A DNA stretch of 64,000 nucleotides from Myxococcus stipitatus DSM 14675 (GCF_000331735.1 NC_020126.1:6761501-6825500); one strand, 5' to 3'; positions 18,950 to 27,941 are shown, counted from the first letter of the stretch. The notes: generated by a model from the letters alone, not told the origin. Program-made: numbers and translations.

Positions 18950-20014
18950 TCACTGCTCCTTGGGCACTGGCAGCGACTCAATCCACCGCTGGACCCGCGC
19001 GACGCCTTCCTTGTCCACGACGTGGGTGCCCAGCGGCGGCATCTGCACGGGAAGCCCGCGAGCATTCATGCGGTGCAGCATCGTGCTGCGCTTCACGTCC
19101 CCCGGCGCCACGCGCGGCACGGAGTCGCCGAACAGGCCTGTCGTCCGGAAGAACGAGCGCACGCCCACCGACGTCTTCCACGCATCCGTCTGCTCGACGC
19201 CGCCAAGCTCCGCGGCCTCCAGGCGCAGCATCAGCCCGGAGGTCCCGCCCAGCGCCAACGGGTTGGTGTTGTGACAGGACACGCCGCAGTTCATGTGCAG
19301 GTAGCCCAGCGCGGCCTGGTCCAGGGGCGTGCCAGGAACCTTCGGCGCCTTCTCGGGGGGATGGGACAGCAGGCCCTCCTCGACCAGCTTCGAGAGCGTC
19401 AGCCCCTTCGCGGACTCGTGCGCGAGCGACACCGCCTCGAACCCCAGCACCTCGTCCTCGCGCCCCCCGTGACAGGCGACACAGTCCGTCTGGCTCGGGA
19501 TTTCATGCCCCGGAGTGCCCGTGTCGGGGACCTTCTTCTCGCCGTCGGTGAGCTCCGTCGCCCGCTTGCCGTCGTCGCTCCAGCGGTACGTGGTGCGCAG
19601 CCACGTGCCATCCGGCCGCTTCCACAGCAGCCGCGTCTCGATGGGTCGCCCCTGCCAGCGGAACTCCTTCCAGAACTTCGTCCCGGGCGGGAAGCGCCAC
19701 TCATCCGGCTTCGACGTCTCTACGCGCGTGCCGGGCGGCAGGAGGACGTAGCGGGACTTCTCCAGTCCGTCACTCCAGAGCTGGAAGCCCGGCTCGTAGG
19801 CACGCACCTCGCCCGTCACCGTCTTCGTCTCCCAGCCCTTCCCTCCCTCGCCATACAGCCCCGTGCACGCGAGGTGCTGGAGCCCGCCGCCCTCACAGAC
19901 GATGCCGCCGTCCACGGCCTTCCAGCCGGTCCCCTCGGACGAGGAGCGGCACTCACAAGCCGAAGCACCCACGACCAGGAGGATGAACAGCGGGACCACA
20001 CGACCCAAGGACAT
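18950..20014 (-). CDS. Diheme cytochrome c-like lipoprotein (SO2930-like family)
   Basis: 354 residues from the ATG at 20014, preceded by GGGAGG. The N terminus is a hydrophobic export signal ending LLVVGASAC, consistent with a lipobox. CVACH (about residue 189) and CGVSCH (about residue 259) are the heme sites. The sequence between them and the layout match a family of exported cytochromes annotated as SO2930-like diheme proteins; that family name is from memory. Same strand as the Mo hydroxylase operon but 364 bp downstream of its first gene, so probably a separate transcript with a related electron-transfer role. Confidence 0.75.
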   Translation of the reverse strand: MSLGRVVPLFILLVVGASACECRSSSEGTGWKAVDGGIVCEGGGLQHLACTGLYGEGGKGWETKTVTGEVRAYEPGFQLWSDGLEKSRYVLLPPGTRVETSKPDEWRFPPGTKFWKEFRWQGRPIETRLLWKRPDGTWLRTTYRWSDDGKRATELTDGEKKVPDTGTPGHEIPSQTDCVACHGGREDEVLGFEAVSLAHESAKGLTLSKLVEEGLLSHPPEKAPKVPGTPLDQAALGYLHMNCGVSCHNTNPLALGGTSGLMLRLEAAELGGVEQTDAWKTSVGVRSFFRTTGLFGDSVPRVAPGDVKRSTMLHRMNARGLPVQMPPLGTHVVDKEGVARVQRWIESLPVPKEQ

Positions 20015-20089
20015 CGAACCTCCCACGCCTCTCACCCTAACGAAGCGGGAGAGACGGATTGTGCGTCTTGGTGACGCACCCCACCGGCG

Positions 20090-20641
20090 TCACTGCCGCA
20101 CCGGATGCTTGGACAACTTGCGCTGGAGACTCCTGCGCTGGATGCGCAGCAGGCGCGCCGCCTGCGAGATGTTGCCGCCGCAGTCCGCGAGCACGCGCTG
20201 GATGTGCTCCCACTCCGCGCGAGCCAGCGAAGGGACCTGATGCTCCAGCGACGCGGCCTCGCCCGCGGGCAGCGTGGCCCCCGCGAAGGCCAGGAGGATG
20301 TCGTCCACGTCCGCGGGCTTGGAGAGGTAGTGCGTGGCGCCTCGGCGCACGGCCTCCACCGCGGTGGCGATGCTCCCGTAGCCCGTGAGGACCACCATCG
20401 TGGTCCGCGCATCCATCGCCTTCAGGTCGCGAACCAGGTCCAGCCCGGAGCCATCCGTCAGTCGCAGGTCGATGACGGCATACCCGGGTCGCAGCTCCGC
20501 CGCGCGCTCCAGGGCCTGCTTCGCGCTCTCCGCGCCATGCGCCGTGAAGCCCTTGCGGCCGAAGGCGCGGACCAGCCGCTCGCGAAAGGGCTCGTCGTCG
20601 TCGATGACGAGCACCACGGGAGACACCTCAAGCGGCGACAT
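20090..20641 (-). CDS. regA: RegA/PrrA-type response regulator
   Basis: 183 residues from the ATG at 20641. The receiver domain has the acidic pocket DDDE (14-17), phospho-acceptor Asp58 in AVIDLRLTDGSG, the conserved Thr/Ser region (VVLTGYGS) and Lys in SKPADVDD. The C terminus is a Fis-type helix-turn-helix: WEHIQRVLADCGGNISQAAR then LRIQRRSLQRKLSK, closely matching RegA/PrrA/ActR. It overlaps the sensor-kinase gene by 14 bp. Expected to control energy-metabolism genes according to redox state. It lies beside the cytochrome and Mo hydroxylase genes. Confidence 0.9.
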   Translation of the reverse strand: MSPLEVSPVVLVIDDDEPFRERLVRAFGRKGFTAHGAESAKQALERAAELRPGYAVIDLRLTDGSGLDLVRDLKAMDARTTMVVLTGYGSIATAVEAVRRGATHYLSKPADVDDILLAFAGATLPAGEAASLEHQVPSLARAEWEHIQRVLADCGGNISQAARLLRIQRRSLQRKLSKHPVRQ

Positions 20642-21986
20642 GAGCAGGCCCCTTCCGGCACGGAAGCTCCAGCGTGGCGCGAGTCCCCAAGCCCTCCTCC
20701 GAGGCCAGCTCCAGCCGTCCACCGCACAGCTCCGCGAACGTCTGGCCCAGGAACAAGCCCAACCCCATCCCCTGCCCCGCGGGCTTGGTGGTGAAGAACG
20801 GCTCCCCTACCCGCTCCAGCACGTCGCGCGGAATGCCCGTGCCCCGGTCCTCCACCACGAAGCGCGTGCGCCCTCCATCCCCCATCACGCGCACCAGGAC
20901 AGGCGACTGCGTGGCCTCGCTCGCATGCAGCGCGTTGCGCACCAGGTTGACCAGCACCTGCACCAGTCCGCGCGGCGGGAAGTAGAGCGCCACGGACACT
21001 GACTCCTCGACTCGCACGCGCGCCAGCTCTCCCGAGGTGAGCTCCTCACGCATCCGCTCGAGCACCGCGCTCGTCGTCGTCTGCTCGGGAGCCTCGCCAT
21101 ACGTCTGGCCCGCGCGCGCGCTCATGCGCTCCAGGATGTCCCGGCACCGCTCCACCTGGTCCCGGATGAGGCGCGCATCCTCGAGCGCCTCCTGCGGCTC
21201 CTCCTGGATGAGCACATCCAGCTCGTTCGCCGCGATGGCGATGGTCCCCAGCGGGGTGCCCAGTTCATGCGCCGCGCCCGCCGCCAGCGTGCTCAGCGAC
21301 GCCAGCTTCTCCGCGCGCGACGCCAGCAACTGCGCGCGCACCAGGGCCTCCTGCCTGTCCCTCAGCGCCGCGGACACGCGCGCCACCATCAGCGAGACGC
21401 TCATCACCGTGAGCGAGAAGGCCACCCATGTCCCCACCACGCGCCCCGGGCCCGAGAGCACCGAGCCCGTGCCGTCCCCCAGCTCGCGCAACGGGACGTG
21501 GAACTGGAACAGGAGCACCGGCCCCACCACGGCCAGCAGCGCCAGCGACAAGGTCCACCGAGGCCCCAGCACGAGCGCCGCCATGGCCACGTGGACCAGG
21601 TACAGCATGGCGAACGGGTTCTCCGGCCCACCCGACAGCGCCAGCAGCCCCGTGAGCAGGAGCGAGTCGAGCGCGAGCACCGCGCCCAGGTGATGGGACT
21701 TCACCACCGGGTGGCGGCGGAGCCACAGCGTCAAGAGCAGGTTGGACGCGCCCGTCAGCACCACCAGCGCGAGGAGCGGCACCACGGGGAGGTCCAGCCG
21801 CAAGCCCCGCGCGGCCACCCCCACCGTCAGCGCGGTGCCCGCGACGGCGTGCCAGCGCAGCCGCACCAGCCAGCGCAGCGCGATGGCGCTGGACGACAGC
21901 AGGTCCACGACATCCTGGGCTGCGTGGTAGTACGCGGAGCGCGGCGACTGCGGCCTCGCCTGCGAGTCGAAGGGCGGGCGGAACAC
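20628..21986 (-). CDS. regB: RegB/PrrB-type redox-sensing histidine kinase
   Basis: 452 residues, GTG start with AAGGGG just upstream. Six hydrophobic segments occupy about 35-205. GGPENPF (119-125) matches the quinone-binding signature of RegB. The H-box is HELGTPLGTI with His240. Cys281 in QVERCRDIL sits in the position of the RegB redox-box cysteine. N, G1 and G2 boxes of the ATPase follow (NLVRNALHAS, EDRGTGIP, GMGLGLFL). All the hallmarks of a quinone/thiol-responsive RegB are therefore present. It pairs with the overlapping response regulator. Confidence 0.92.
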   Translation of the reverse strand: MFRPPFDSQARPQSPRSAYYHAAQDVVDLLSSSAIALRWLVRLRWHAVAGTALTVGVAARGLRLDLPVVPLLALVVLTGASNLLLTLWLRRHPVVKSHHLGAVLALDSLLLTGLLALSGGPENPFAMLYLVHVAMAALVLGPRWTLSLALLAVVGPVLLFQFHVPLRELGDGTGSVLSGPGRVVGTWVAFSLTVMSVSLMVARVSAALRDRQEALVRAQLLASRAEKLASLSTLAAGAAHELGTPLGTIAIAANELDVLIQEEPQEALEDARLIRDQVERCRDILERMSARAGQTYGEAPEQTTTSAVLERMREELTSGELARVRVEESVSVALYFPPRGLVQVLVNLVRNALHASEATQSPVLVRVMGDGGRTRFVVEDRGTGIPRDVLERVGEPFFTTKPAGQGMGLGLFLGQTFAELCGGRLELASEEGLGTRATLELPCRKGPAHVAA

Positions 21987-22110
21987 GCCCCTTCATACCT
22001 TGGGAGTCCCCAGCCCGCGAGCGCGTCAAGTTGACGCAGGGCCCGTGAGCACTCCGGCCAGGGAGCCGAGCCAACAGCCCCTGACTCCCCAGCCGGCGCT
22101 GCCGGTGCGA

Positions 22111-22629
22111 CTAGATGTAGCCCATCAGCTCACCACGGTCCAAGGCCTCGCCCTTCGAGGTGTACGACGAGTACCAGGAGGTGTTCTTGGTGCCGTACTG
22201 GTCCTTCTGGAAGTGGGAGTGAGGACCGGTGGAGTTGCCCGTGCCGCCCAGGTTGCCCACCTGGCAGCGGTTGCACGTGCGGTCATACGAGTCACTGGTC
22301 TTGATCCAATGCCACTGGCGGAAGGACCAGCCGCTGCCGAGGTTGAGCAGCGCCTCGTTCTGGTTGCCACTGCCACTGCCGTTGCAGACCACGCCCGAGG
22401 TGCGGACCGTCACGTTCCAGTACACGGTGGCGGAGACACCCGTCTCCGCGCCCCAGTAGTTGCAGCGCGAGTTCGCGACGTCCACGGCACCGTGGTACGT
22501 GCCGCTCGAGTAGTACGTGGTGGCGCTCACCGTGCTGGGGAACGGCGCGACGGCGGTGTAGGCGAGCGCGGCCGAGGGAATGGTCACCAGGGCCGCGAGC
22601 GCCGTGAGGCGCGACTTGGAGCTACGCAT
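22111..22629 (-). CDS. Small secreted M23-like metallopeptidase domain protein
   Basis: 172 residues from the ATG at 22629, with a signal peptide (about 1-24, ending AALA). Motifs compatible with the M23 (LasA/lysostaphin) zinc site are present: YHGAVDVA (H-x3-D) and GPHSHFQ (H-x-H). Two cysteine pairs probably form disulfides. The assignment is moderate because the protein is short and the rest is not distinctive. It lies downstream of two HEAT-like genes on the same strand with a 47-bp gap, so an operon is likely. Confidence 0.65.
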   Translation of the reverse strand: MRSSKSRLTALAALVTIPSAALAYTAVAPFPSTVSATTYYSSGTYHGAVDVANSRCNYWGAETGVSATVYWNVTVRTSGVVCNGSGSGNQNEALLNLGSGWSFRQWHWIKTSDSYDRTCNRCQVGNLGGTGNSTGPHSHFQKDQYGTKNTSWYSSYTSKGEALDRGELMGYI

Positions 22630-22676
22630 CGTTGTTCCTTTCGGGCCGGCTGTACGGCCCTCGGAGGGACTGCTGC

Positions 22677-23654
22677 TCAATGAGCCTGCCGCAATCGCTG
22701 CTTCTCCCTCAGGAGCAGGCTCCACTCCTGAAGACCGGTACTCAAGGCGCGAATCCACGCGTCCACCTCTGGGACGAGGCGAGTGTCCACCTGGCGCAGG
22801 GCCTGGAGCTCCGGCACCGCGCTGGAGAACCCCAGCCGCGCGATGCTCTGGAGAATCGCCGTGCGAACCCCCACGTCCGTCTCGGAGCGGTACATCGCCC
22901 CCAAAGTCTGTCTGGCTTTCGCCATCTCCGACGCGGGCACCCCGCCCAGCGCCGTCGCCGCCCCCGCGCGCACCTCCGCGCTGTCATGGCCCAGCAGCGA
23001 GTGGAGCGTCTTGGCGGACTCCGGACTGATGGCCGCCGTGGAGATGTTGCCCAGAATCCTGCCCGTCACCTTCGAGTCCGAGGACGCCGCGGCGGCCGAC
23101 ACCGCCGTGTCCGATGCGGGCCCATGGAACCCCGCATAGACGTAGCGGTTGTCCTCGATGAGGTTCGTCGCGGCCTCGTTCCGGACCTCGGGCGAGGTGT
23201 CCTGGACCAGCCGCGAGTACATGTCGCCCGTGTGCTCCTCCGCGCTGGTGCGGCGCAGCGCACGCGTGGCGGCGGCGCGCACGGCCGGGTCCGCGTCGTT
23301 GAGCGCCCGCTTGGACACCACCTGCATCGTGGAGGGGCTCTCACCCCGGTCCGTCTTCGCCGCCAGCGCCGCGGCCAGGTGCTCCACCATGAGGGGCTCC
23401 GTCTCGCGCTCGAAGGCCGCGCGGAGCTGCTCCTCGGGGAGCGTGACGGCGGACTCCTTCAACAGGTCCCGCAGGTAGCGCCGGTACGCGGGGGACTTCG
23501 ACTGGAGTCCTCGACGGATGGAGTCCATCAGCCCCTCGACGGAGCACGTCTCCGGCTGGAGCGTGGGGCGCTCGGCGAGAGCCGCGAGCGGAGTCAGCAG
23601 GGAGGGCAGCCACAGCAGGCACAGCGCCCGGGCCAGCAAGGAGGTGCGCGTCAT
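22677..23654 (-). CDS. Secreted HEAT-like repeat protein
   Basis: 325 residues from the ATG at 23654. The signal peptide MTRTSLLARALCLLWLPSLL... ends ALA. The rest is a series of 30-40-residue alpha-helical units with the HEAT pattern (DPAVRAAATRALRR, SPEVRNEAATNLIED, SAEVRAGAATALGG, DVGVRTAILQSIARLG). Likely a periplasmic or secreted scaffold. Upstream in the same operon is a membrane-anchored HEAT-like protein, 8 bp away; downstream is the M23-like protein. The three may form an export or cell-wall-associated unit, but function is unknown. Confidence 0.75.
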   Translation of the reverse strand: MTRTSLLARALCLLWLPSLLTPLAALAERPTLQPETCSVEGLMDSIRRGLQSKSPAYRRYLRDLLKESAVTLPEEQLRAAFERETEPLMVEHLAAALAAKTDRGESPSTMQVVSKRALNDADPAVRAAATRALRRTSAEEHTGDMYSRLVQDTSPEVRNEAATNLIEDNRYVYAGFHGPASDTAVSAAAASSDSKVTGRILGNISTAAISPESAKTLHSLLGHDSAEVRAGAATALGGVPASEMAKARQTLGAMYRSETDVGVRTAILQSIARLGFSSAVPELQALRQVDTRLVPEVDAWIRALSTGLQEWSLLLREKQRLRQAH

Positions 23655-23662
23655 GGGAGAGC

Positions 23663-24877
23663 TCAATCGCGGTGGAGGCAGCCGTAGGGGTCCTGGTCCG
23701 AGAGCGCGAGCCACACGCGCTCGAAGTCGACGACACCGCTGGCGTAGATGCGCTCGAAGTCCTGGTAGGTCGGCTGGAAGCGCGGGTCGATGAGCGCCAT
23801 CTTCGCCATCACCGGCAACGCGTCCCGGCCCGCCGCGCGCGCGGAGAAGCGGAACAGCGCCCAGCGCACGCACACGTCCTGCTCCGGCTCGAAGGCGCGC
23901 GAGAAGGTGTCCAGCACCTTGGCCGAGTCCGACGACAACGCCAGGTTGTGCGCCGCGGCGGAGCGCCCGTCGGGGCTGCCCTCCGAGGTGAGGACCTTCG
24001 AGTACCCGTCGGTGGCCCGCGCATCCAGCACGGGCGCCGTCTCCATGGGCGTCGACAGCGCCATGTACCGGACGTGCTCGTCGAGCGACTGGGTGCCGAT
24101 GCTCAGCAGCTTGTCCAGGTATGGCGCCGCGTTGGCGGACCGCTCATGGTCGTTCTTCATCACCCGCGCGATGGTCCTCGCCGCGGCCCAGCCCCCTTCT
24201 CCCGAGGCCGGGTCCTTGGCGAAGTCCGCGAGCCGCGTGAGCACCTCGGGCGAGAGCTGCTTCTGCGAATCCAGCGTGGAAAGCAGGCCCGCGCGGCGCT
24301 CGGAGTCGAGCTCCGCGTCCAGCCCCATCTCCACGAGCCGCCGCGCCACCTCTGGAAGCTGCACGGCCTCCGAGTCCTTCAGCGCCATCGCGAAGACCTT
24401 GAACTCCTTCGGTCCCGCCTCCCGGGTCCACTCCAGCACCTGCCCCGCCCGGCCCGCGTCCTTGCCGATGAGCTCCGTCAGCCGCTCCTTCAGGTACATG
24501 CGGACCAGCGGGTCCCTGGACGCCAGGAGCGGCGCGGCCCAGTCCCGGAACGTCTCCAGGCTCACGCCCTCGTTGAAGCGCTCCAGGTCTCGCCAGCACG
24601 TCGTGGCGTCGTAGCGGGGGGCCTGTGCCTCGGCCTCCTCCACGGCCTGCGCCGAAGCAGCCCCACCACCCACACGCGGAGTCTTTGATGGCGCCTGCTG
24701 GGACTCGGCGCCGGAGGCGTCGCTTCGACCTTCCGCCACCGCTTCGGCTCCCCGCCGGACCCAAAACCCCGCCCCCAGCAACAAAAGCGCCCCCGCCAGG
24801 AAAACCCAGACTCTGCGACGAAGAGTGCGCCACAGCCCGCTTGGGAGTGTCGGACGAGATGAGGATTCGGGTTGCAT
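23663..24877 (-). CDS. Membrane-anchored HEAT-like repeat protein
   Basis: 404 residues. A single N-terminal transmembrane helix (about 22-40, VWVFLAGALLLLGAGFWV) follows a basic segment, so the bulk is probably periplasmic. An Ala/Glu linker leads to a helical array with HEAT-like units and a C-terminal YGCLHRD. Only scattered cysteines. First gene of the three-gene run with the secreted HEAT protein and the M23-like protein. No catalytic motif was recognised. Confidence 0.65.
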   Translation of the reverse strand: MQPESSSRPTLPSGLWRTLRRRVWVFLAGALLLLGAGFWVRRGAEAVAEGRSDASGAESQQAPSKTPRVGGGAASAQAVEEAEAQAPRYDATTCWRDLERFNEGVSLETFRDWAAPLLASRDPLVRMYLKERLTELIGKDAGRAGQVLEWTREAGPKEFKVFAMALKDSEAVQLPEVARRLVEMGLDAELDSERRAGLLSTLDSQKQLSPEVLTRLADFAKDPASGEGGWAAARTIARVMKNDHERSANAAPYLDKLLSIGTQSLDEHVRYMALSTPMETAPVLDARATDGYSKVLTSEGSPDGRSAAAHNLALSSDSAKVLDTFSRAFEPEQDVCVRWALFRFSARAAGRDALPVMAKMALIDPRFQPTYQDFERIYASGVVDFERVWLALSDQDPYGCLHRD

Positions 24878-25226
24878 GTCCCGAAGACCCTATCGAGGAC
24901 AAACAGATTTGTCCTCATAATCTTATAAATCGGAAAACTTCAGTCAGAATGGACCCACCCCTCCCCACACGGCGGGGCCTGCGCCACGCACCGTGAGCGA
25001 GGGGCCGCGGGGCCTCAGGCAGGTGCGCGACACCACACTCCTGGTGGAGGTGGCGCACCACCGCGCAAGCCTCTGCCAGCCGCGCCGGGGCGAAGGGGGC
25101 TCACGCCCTGAGCGGGTCGGCGGGTGGCCCCGTGGGGACGAGCGCGAGGCGCCATTCCACGCACGGGGCGCGACTCCGGGTCAGGGGCCTCATTTGCAGT
25201 GGCCCGCTCGTGCCCGGTGCCGCAGC
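24878..25226. other. Divergent intergenic region upstream of thiD
   Basis: 349 bp. The left 100 bp is AT-richer (around 24900-24950) and probably holds the promoter of the leftward HEAT operon. I looked for a thiamine-pyrophosphate riboswitch ahead of thiD and saw neither the CUGAGA nor the ACCUGA/GG core pattern. Nothing else recognised. Confidence 0.4.
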
Positions 25227-26051
25227 ATGCGCCGCATGCAGACCTCTTCGTCCGTGCCGACGGCACTCACCATCGCGGGTTCCGACAGCGGCGGTGGCGC
25301 CGGCATCCAGGCCGACCTGAACACCTTCTCGTATCACCGCGTGCACGGCACCACCGCGCTCACGGCCATCACCGCGCAGAACACCCGAGGCGTCACCCGA
25401 GTCGACGTGATGCCCGCGGAGGCCGTGGCCGCGCAGATGGATGCCGTCGCGGAGGACCTTCGCGTCGGCGCGGTGAAGACGGGCATGCTCGTCAACGCGG
25501 ACATCATCTCCGTCGTCGCATGGCGGCTGAAGTCCTTGAAGCTGGGCGCGCTCGTGGTGGACCCCGTCATGGTGTCGCGTGCGGGAGCGCGCCTCATCGA
25601 CGACTCGGCTGTCGGTGCCTTGAAGCAGCACCTGCTCCCCCTGGCGGACATCGTCACGCCCAACCGCCACGAGGCGGAGCTGCTCGCGGGGCTGGAGCTG
25701 CGCACGCTGGAGGACATGCAGGAGGCCGCGCGGCGCATCCACCAGCTCGGCCCGCGCGCGGTGCTCGTCAAGGGTGGAGGCATGACGGGTGAGCTCCGCG
25801 GCCTGGATGTCTGGTTCGACGGAGAGCGGATGGAGACGCTGTTCCTTCGCGCCGTGAAGACGCAGAACACCCACGGCACGGGCTGCACCCTCTCCGCGGC
25901 CATCACCGCCGGGCTCGCGCTGGGGCAGGACGCGCGGGAAGCCACCCGGCGCGCCAAGGAGTTCGTCACCGCGGCACTGGAGCACCCGCTGCACCTGGGA
26001 CAGGGCCACGGCCCGTTCAGCCACTTCTCCCCGCTGAACCGGCCCGCCTGA
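25227..26051 (+). CDS. thiD: Hydroxymethylpyrimidine/phosphomethylpyrimidine kinase
   Basis: 274 residues from the ATG at 25227; a second ATG at 25236 is equally possible, as no clear Shine-Dalgarno decides it. ThiD phosphorylates HMP and HMP-P in thiamine synthesis. Family motifs: IAGSDSGGGAGIQADL at the N terminus, VVDPVMVSRAGARLI in the core, TPNRHEAELLAGL, and the anion-hole/catalytic motif NTHGTGCTLSAAITAGLA near the C terminus. Ends with a typical FSHF segment. Apparently monocistronic. Confidence 0.93.
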   Translation: MRRMQTSSSVPTALTIAGSDSGGGAGIQADLNTFSYHRVHGTTALTAITAQNTRGVTRVDVMPAEAVAAQMDAVAEDLRVGAVKTGMLVNADIISVVAWRLKSLKLGALVVDPVMVSRAGARLIDDSAVGALKQHLLPLADIVTPNRHEAELLAGLELRTLEDMQEAARRIHQLGPRAVLVKGGGMTGELRGLDVWFDGERMETLFLRAVKTQNTHGTGCTLSAAITAGLALGQDAREATRRAKEFVTAALEHPLHLGQGHGPFSHFSPLNRPA

Positions 26052-26165
26052 GTCGCTTCGAGGGGCGAAACAATCCCGCGGAAAATCGCCTGTCGATTTC
26101 CGCCCCTCCTCGTTCGATTCGGGGATGGGAGACTGAGCTCCCCCCGAAAGCGTGAGGCCCCACCC

Positions 26166-26528
26166 ATGAAGTACCTGCTGATGATCTACGAGAACGAGAA
26201 GCTCTGGGAGTCGCTCTCCCAGGAGGACACCCAGAAGATCCTCGGCGAGTACGCCGTCTTCACGGAGTCGCTCGAGAAGAGCGGCAGCTACATCGCGGGA
26301 GAGGCCCTGGAGCCGACGCCCACGGCGACCACCGTGCGCATCCGCGACGGCAAGCGGCTGACGACGGACGGCCCGTTCGCGGAGACACGCGAGCAACTGG
26401 GAGGCTTCTATCTGGTGGAGGCAAAGGACCTCGACGAGGCCATCGCCATGGCTTCGCGCATCCCGAACGCGAGAACGGGCTCCATCGAGGTTCGCCCCAT
26501 CATGGACTACTCCAAGAGCATGGGCTGA
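26166..26528 (+). CDS. YciI-family (DGPF) protein
   Basis: 120 residues. Contains the DGPF signature (TTDGPFAETREQLGGFYLVEA) and the MKYLLMIYENE start typical of YCII-related proteins. These small alpha/beta barrels are frequently encoded next to ECF42 sigma factors, as here (gene starts 42-54 bp downstream). The biochemical function of the family is not settled. Co-transcription with the sigma factor is likely, although a strong hairpin lies between them. Confidence 0.9.
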   Translation: MKYLLMIYENEKLWESLSQEDTQKILGEYAVFTESLEKSGSYIAGEALEPTPTATTVRIRDGKRLTTDGPFAETREQLGGFYLVEAKDLDEAIAMASRIPNARTGSIEVRPIMDYSKSMG

Positions 26529-26539
26529 GAAGGAGGCTC

Positions 26540-26565
26540 GGGCCCAGGACAGGACTCCTGGGCCC
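26540..26565 (+). terminator. GC-rich intercistronic hairpin
   Basis: Perfect 10-bp inverted repeat GGGCCCAGGA / TCCTGGGCCC with a 6-base loop, just after the YciI gene stop and before the ECF42 gene. No T-run follows, so it may be a weak terminator, an attenuator or an RNA-stability element rather than a full terminator. Confidence 0.5.
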
Positions 26566-26582
26566 AGGCCGTGGCGCTCCCC

Positions 26583-27833
26583 ATGCCTCCCTGGCCGTCC
26601 ATCCTCGAACAGACCTACCGCACGGACCACGGCCGCATCGTGGCCACGCTCATCCGCGTCATGGGCGGAGACTTCGCGTCGGCGGAAGAGCTGGTGCAGG
26701 AGGCCTTCGAGGCCGCGCTCCAGCAGTGGCCCCGGGACGGTGTACCCGCCGAGCCCCGGGCCTGGCTCATCCGCGCCGCGCGCAACAAGGCCGTGGACCG
26801 GATGCGGCGAGGCGTGCGGCTCGGCGCCCGGGTCGATGAGCTGGAGGTGCTGGCCCGGCTCGAACAAGAGCTCTCCACCACCCCCGATGGCGCCGACTGG
26901 CAGGCCCATCCGGACGACTCGCTCCGGCTGCTCTTCACCTGCTGCCACCCCGCGCTGGCGGACGACGTCCAGGTGGCGCTCGCGCTGCGGACCCTGTGTG
27001 GCTTGACGACCGACGAGGTCGCCCGCGCCTTCCTCGTCCCTCCCGCGACGATGGCGCAGCGGTTGGTGCGTGCGCAGCGCAAGATTCGCGACGCGGGCAT
27101 CCCCTATGTCATCCCCGAGCTGGATGCGCTGGCCGAGCGCACCCATGGCGTGCTGCACGCCATCTACCTGCTGTTCTCGGAGGGCTACGCCGCCACGGAG
27201 GGAGACGCCCTGCTGCGCGTGGACCTGTGCGCGGAGGCGCTGCGGCTGGCGCGACTGGCGCGCTCGCTCCTCCCGCGCAACGGCGAGGTGGCCTCCCTCC
27301 TGTCGATGCTGCTCCTGCACCACTCCCGCCACCGCGCGCGAGTGGCCGAGGATGGTGGGCTGGTGCTCCTGGACCGGCAGGACCGGAGTGTGTGGGACGC
27401 GTCGGAGATAGCGGAAGGACTGGCGCAGCTCGACGCCGCGTTCGCCCTGGGCGCATTCGGCCCCTACACGATCCAGGCGGCCATCGCCGCACTGCACGCG
27501 CAGGCCAAGCGCCCCGAGGACACCGACTGGGAGCAGATCTCCGCGCTCTATCACCGGCTGTCCGAGCTGGCCCCCAGTCCCGTGGTGGAGCTCAACCGCG
27601 CGGCGGCGGTGGCGATGGCCCAGGGCCCCGCGCAGGGCCTCGCGCTGGTCGACGACCTGGAGGCCTCCGGAAGGCTCACCTCCTATCACCTGCTCCCCGC
27701 GGCGCGTGCGGAGCTGCTGCGCAGACTGGGACGCAGAGAGGAATCCGCGGCGGCGTATCGCCGGGCCCTCGCGCTGGTGCGCACCGAGCCCGAGCGTCGC
27801 TTCCTGGAGGAGCGGCTGCGCGAAGTGATTTGA
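26583..27833 (+). CDS. ECF42-type RNA polymerase sigma factor with C-terminal TPR-like domain
   Basis: 416 residues if the ATG at 26583 is used; a GTG at 26571 adds four residues. Sigma-2 region: SAEELVQEAFEAALQQWP and RAWLIRAARNKAVDRMRR. Sigma-4: LCGLTTDEVARAFLVPPATM then AQRLVRAQRKIR. The long C-terminal half (DUF6596-like, helical, TPR-like) is the ECF42 hallmark and is thought to replace an anti-sigma factor as regulator. Paired with a DGPF/YciI gene, the usual ECF42 neighbourhood. Confidence 0.9.
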   Translation: MPPWPSILEQTYRTDHGRIVATLIRVMGGDFASAEELVQEAFEAALQQWPRDGVPAEPRAWLIRAARNKAVDRMRRGVRLGARVDELEVLARLEQELSTTPDGADWQAHPDDSLRLLFTCCHPALADDVQVALALRTLCGLTTDEVARAFLVPPATMAQRLVRAQRKIRDAGIPYVIPELDALAERTHGVLHAIYLLFSEGYAATEGDALLRVDLCAEALRLARLARSLLPRNGEVASLLSMLLLHHSRHRARVAEDGGLVLLDRQDRSVWDASEIAEGLAQLDAAFALGAFGPYTIQAAIAALHAQAKRPEDTDWEQISALYHRLSELAPSPVVELNRAAAVAMAQGPAQGLALVDDLEASGRLTSYHLLPAARAELLRRLGRREESAAAYRRALALVRTEPERRFLEERLREVI

Positions 27834-27941
27834 ATTGATCAGCGCGAAGGGGTGCGGCGTCCAAGCGGCACAACACGACGCCGGCTGCTTCCTTCAACCC
27901 TTGTTCAGGGAGCGGGCCGGCTCATCCACAGGTCCACACCC

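Noticed and set aside
24993..25226. In-frame extension upstream of thiD
   Set aside because: Low-complexity Arg/Gly/Pro text before the conserved IAGSDSGGG start region. The ATG at 25227 or 25236 gives normal ThiD length.
24950..25226. TPP riboswitch upstream of thiD
   Set aside because: No CUGAGA or ACCUGA-type core found on the plus strand.
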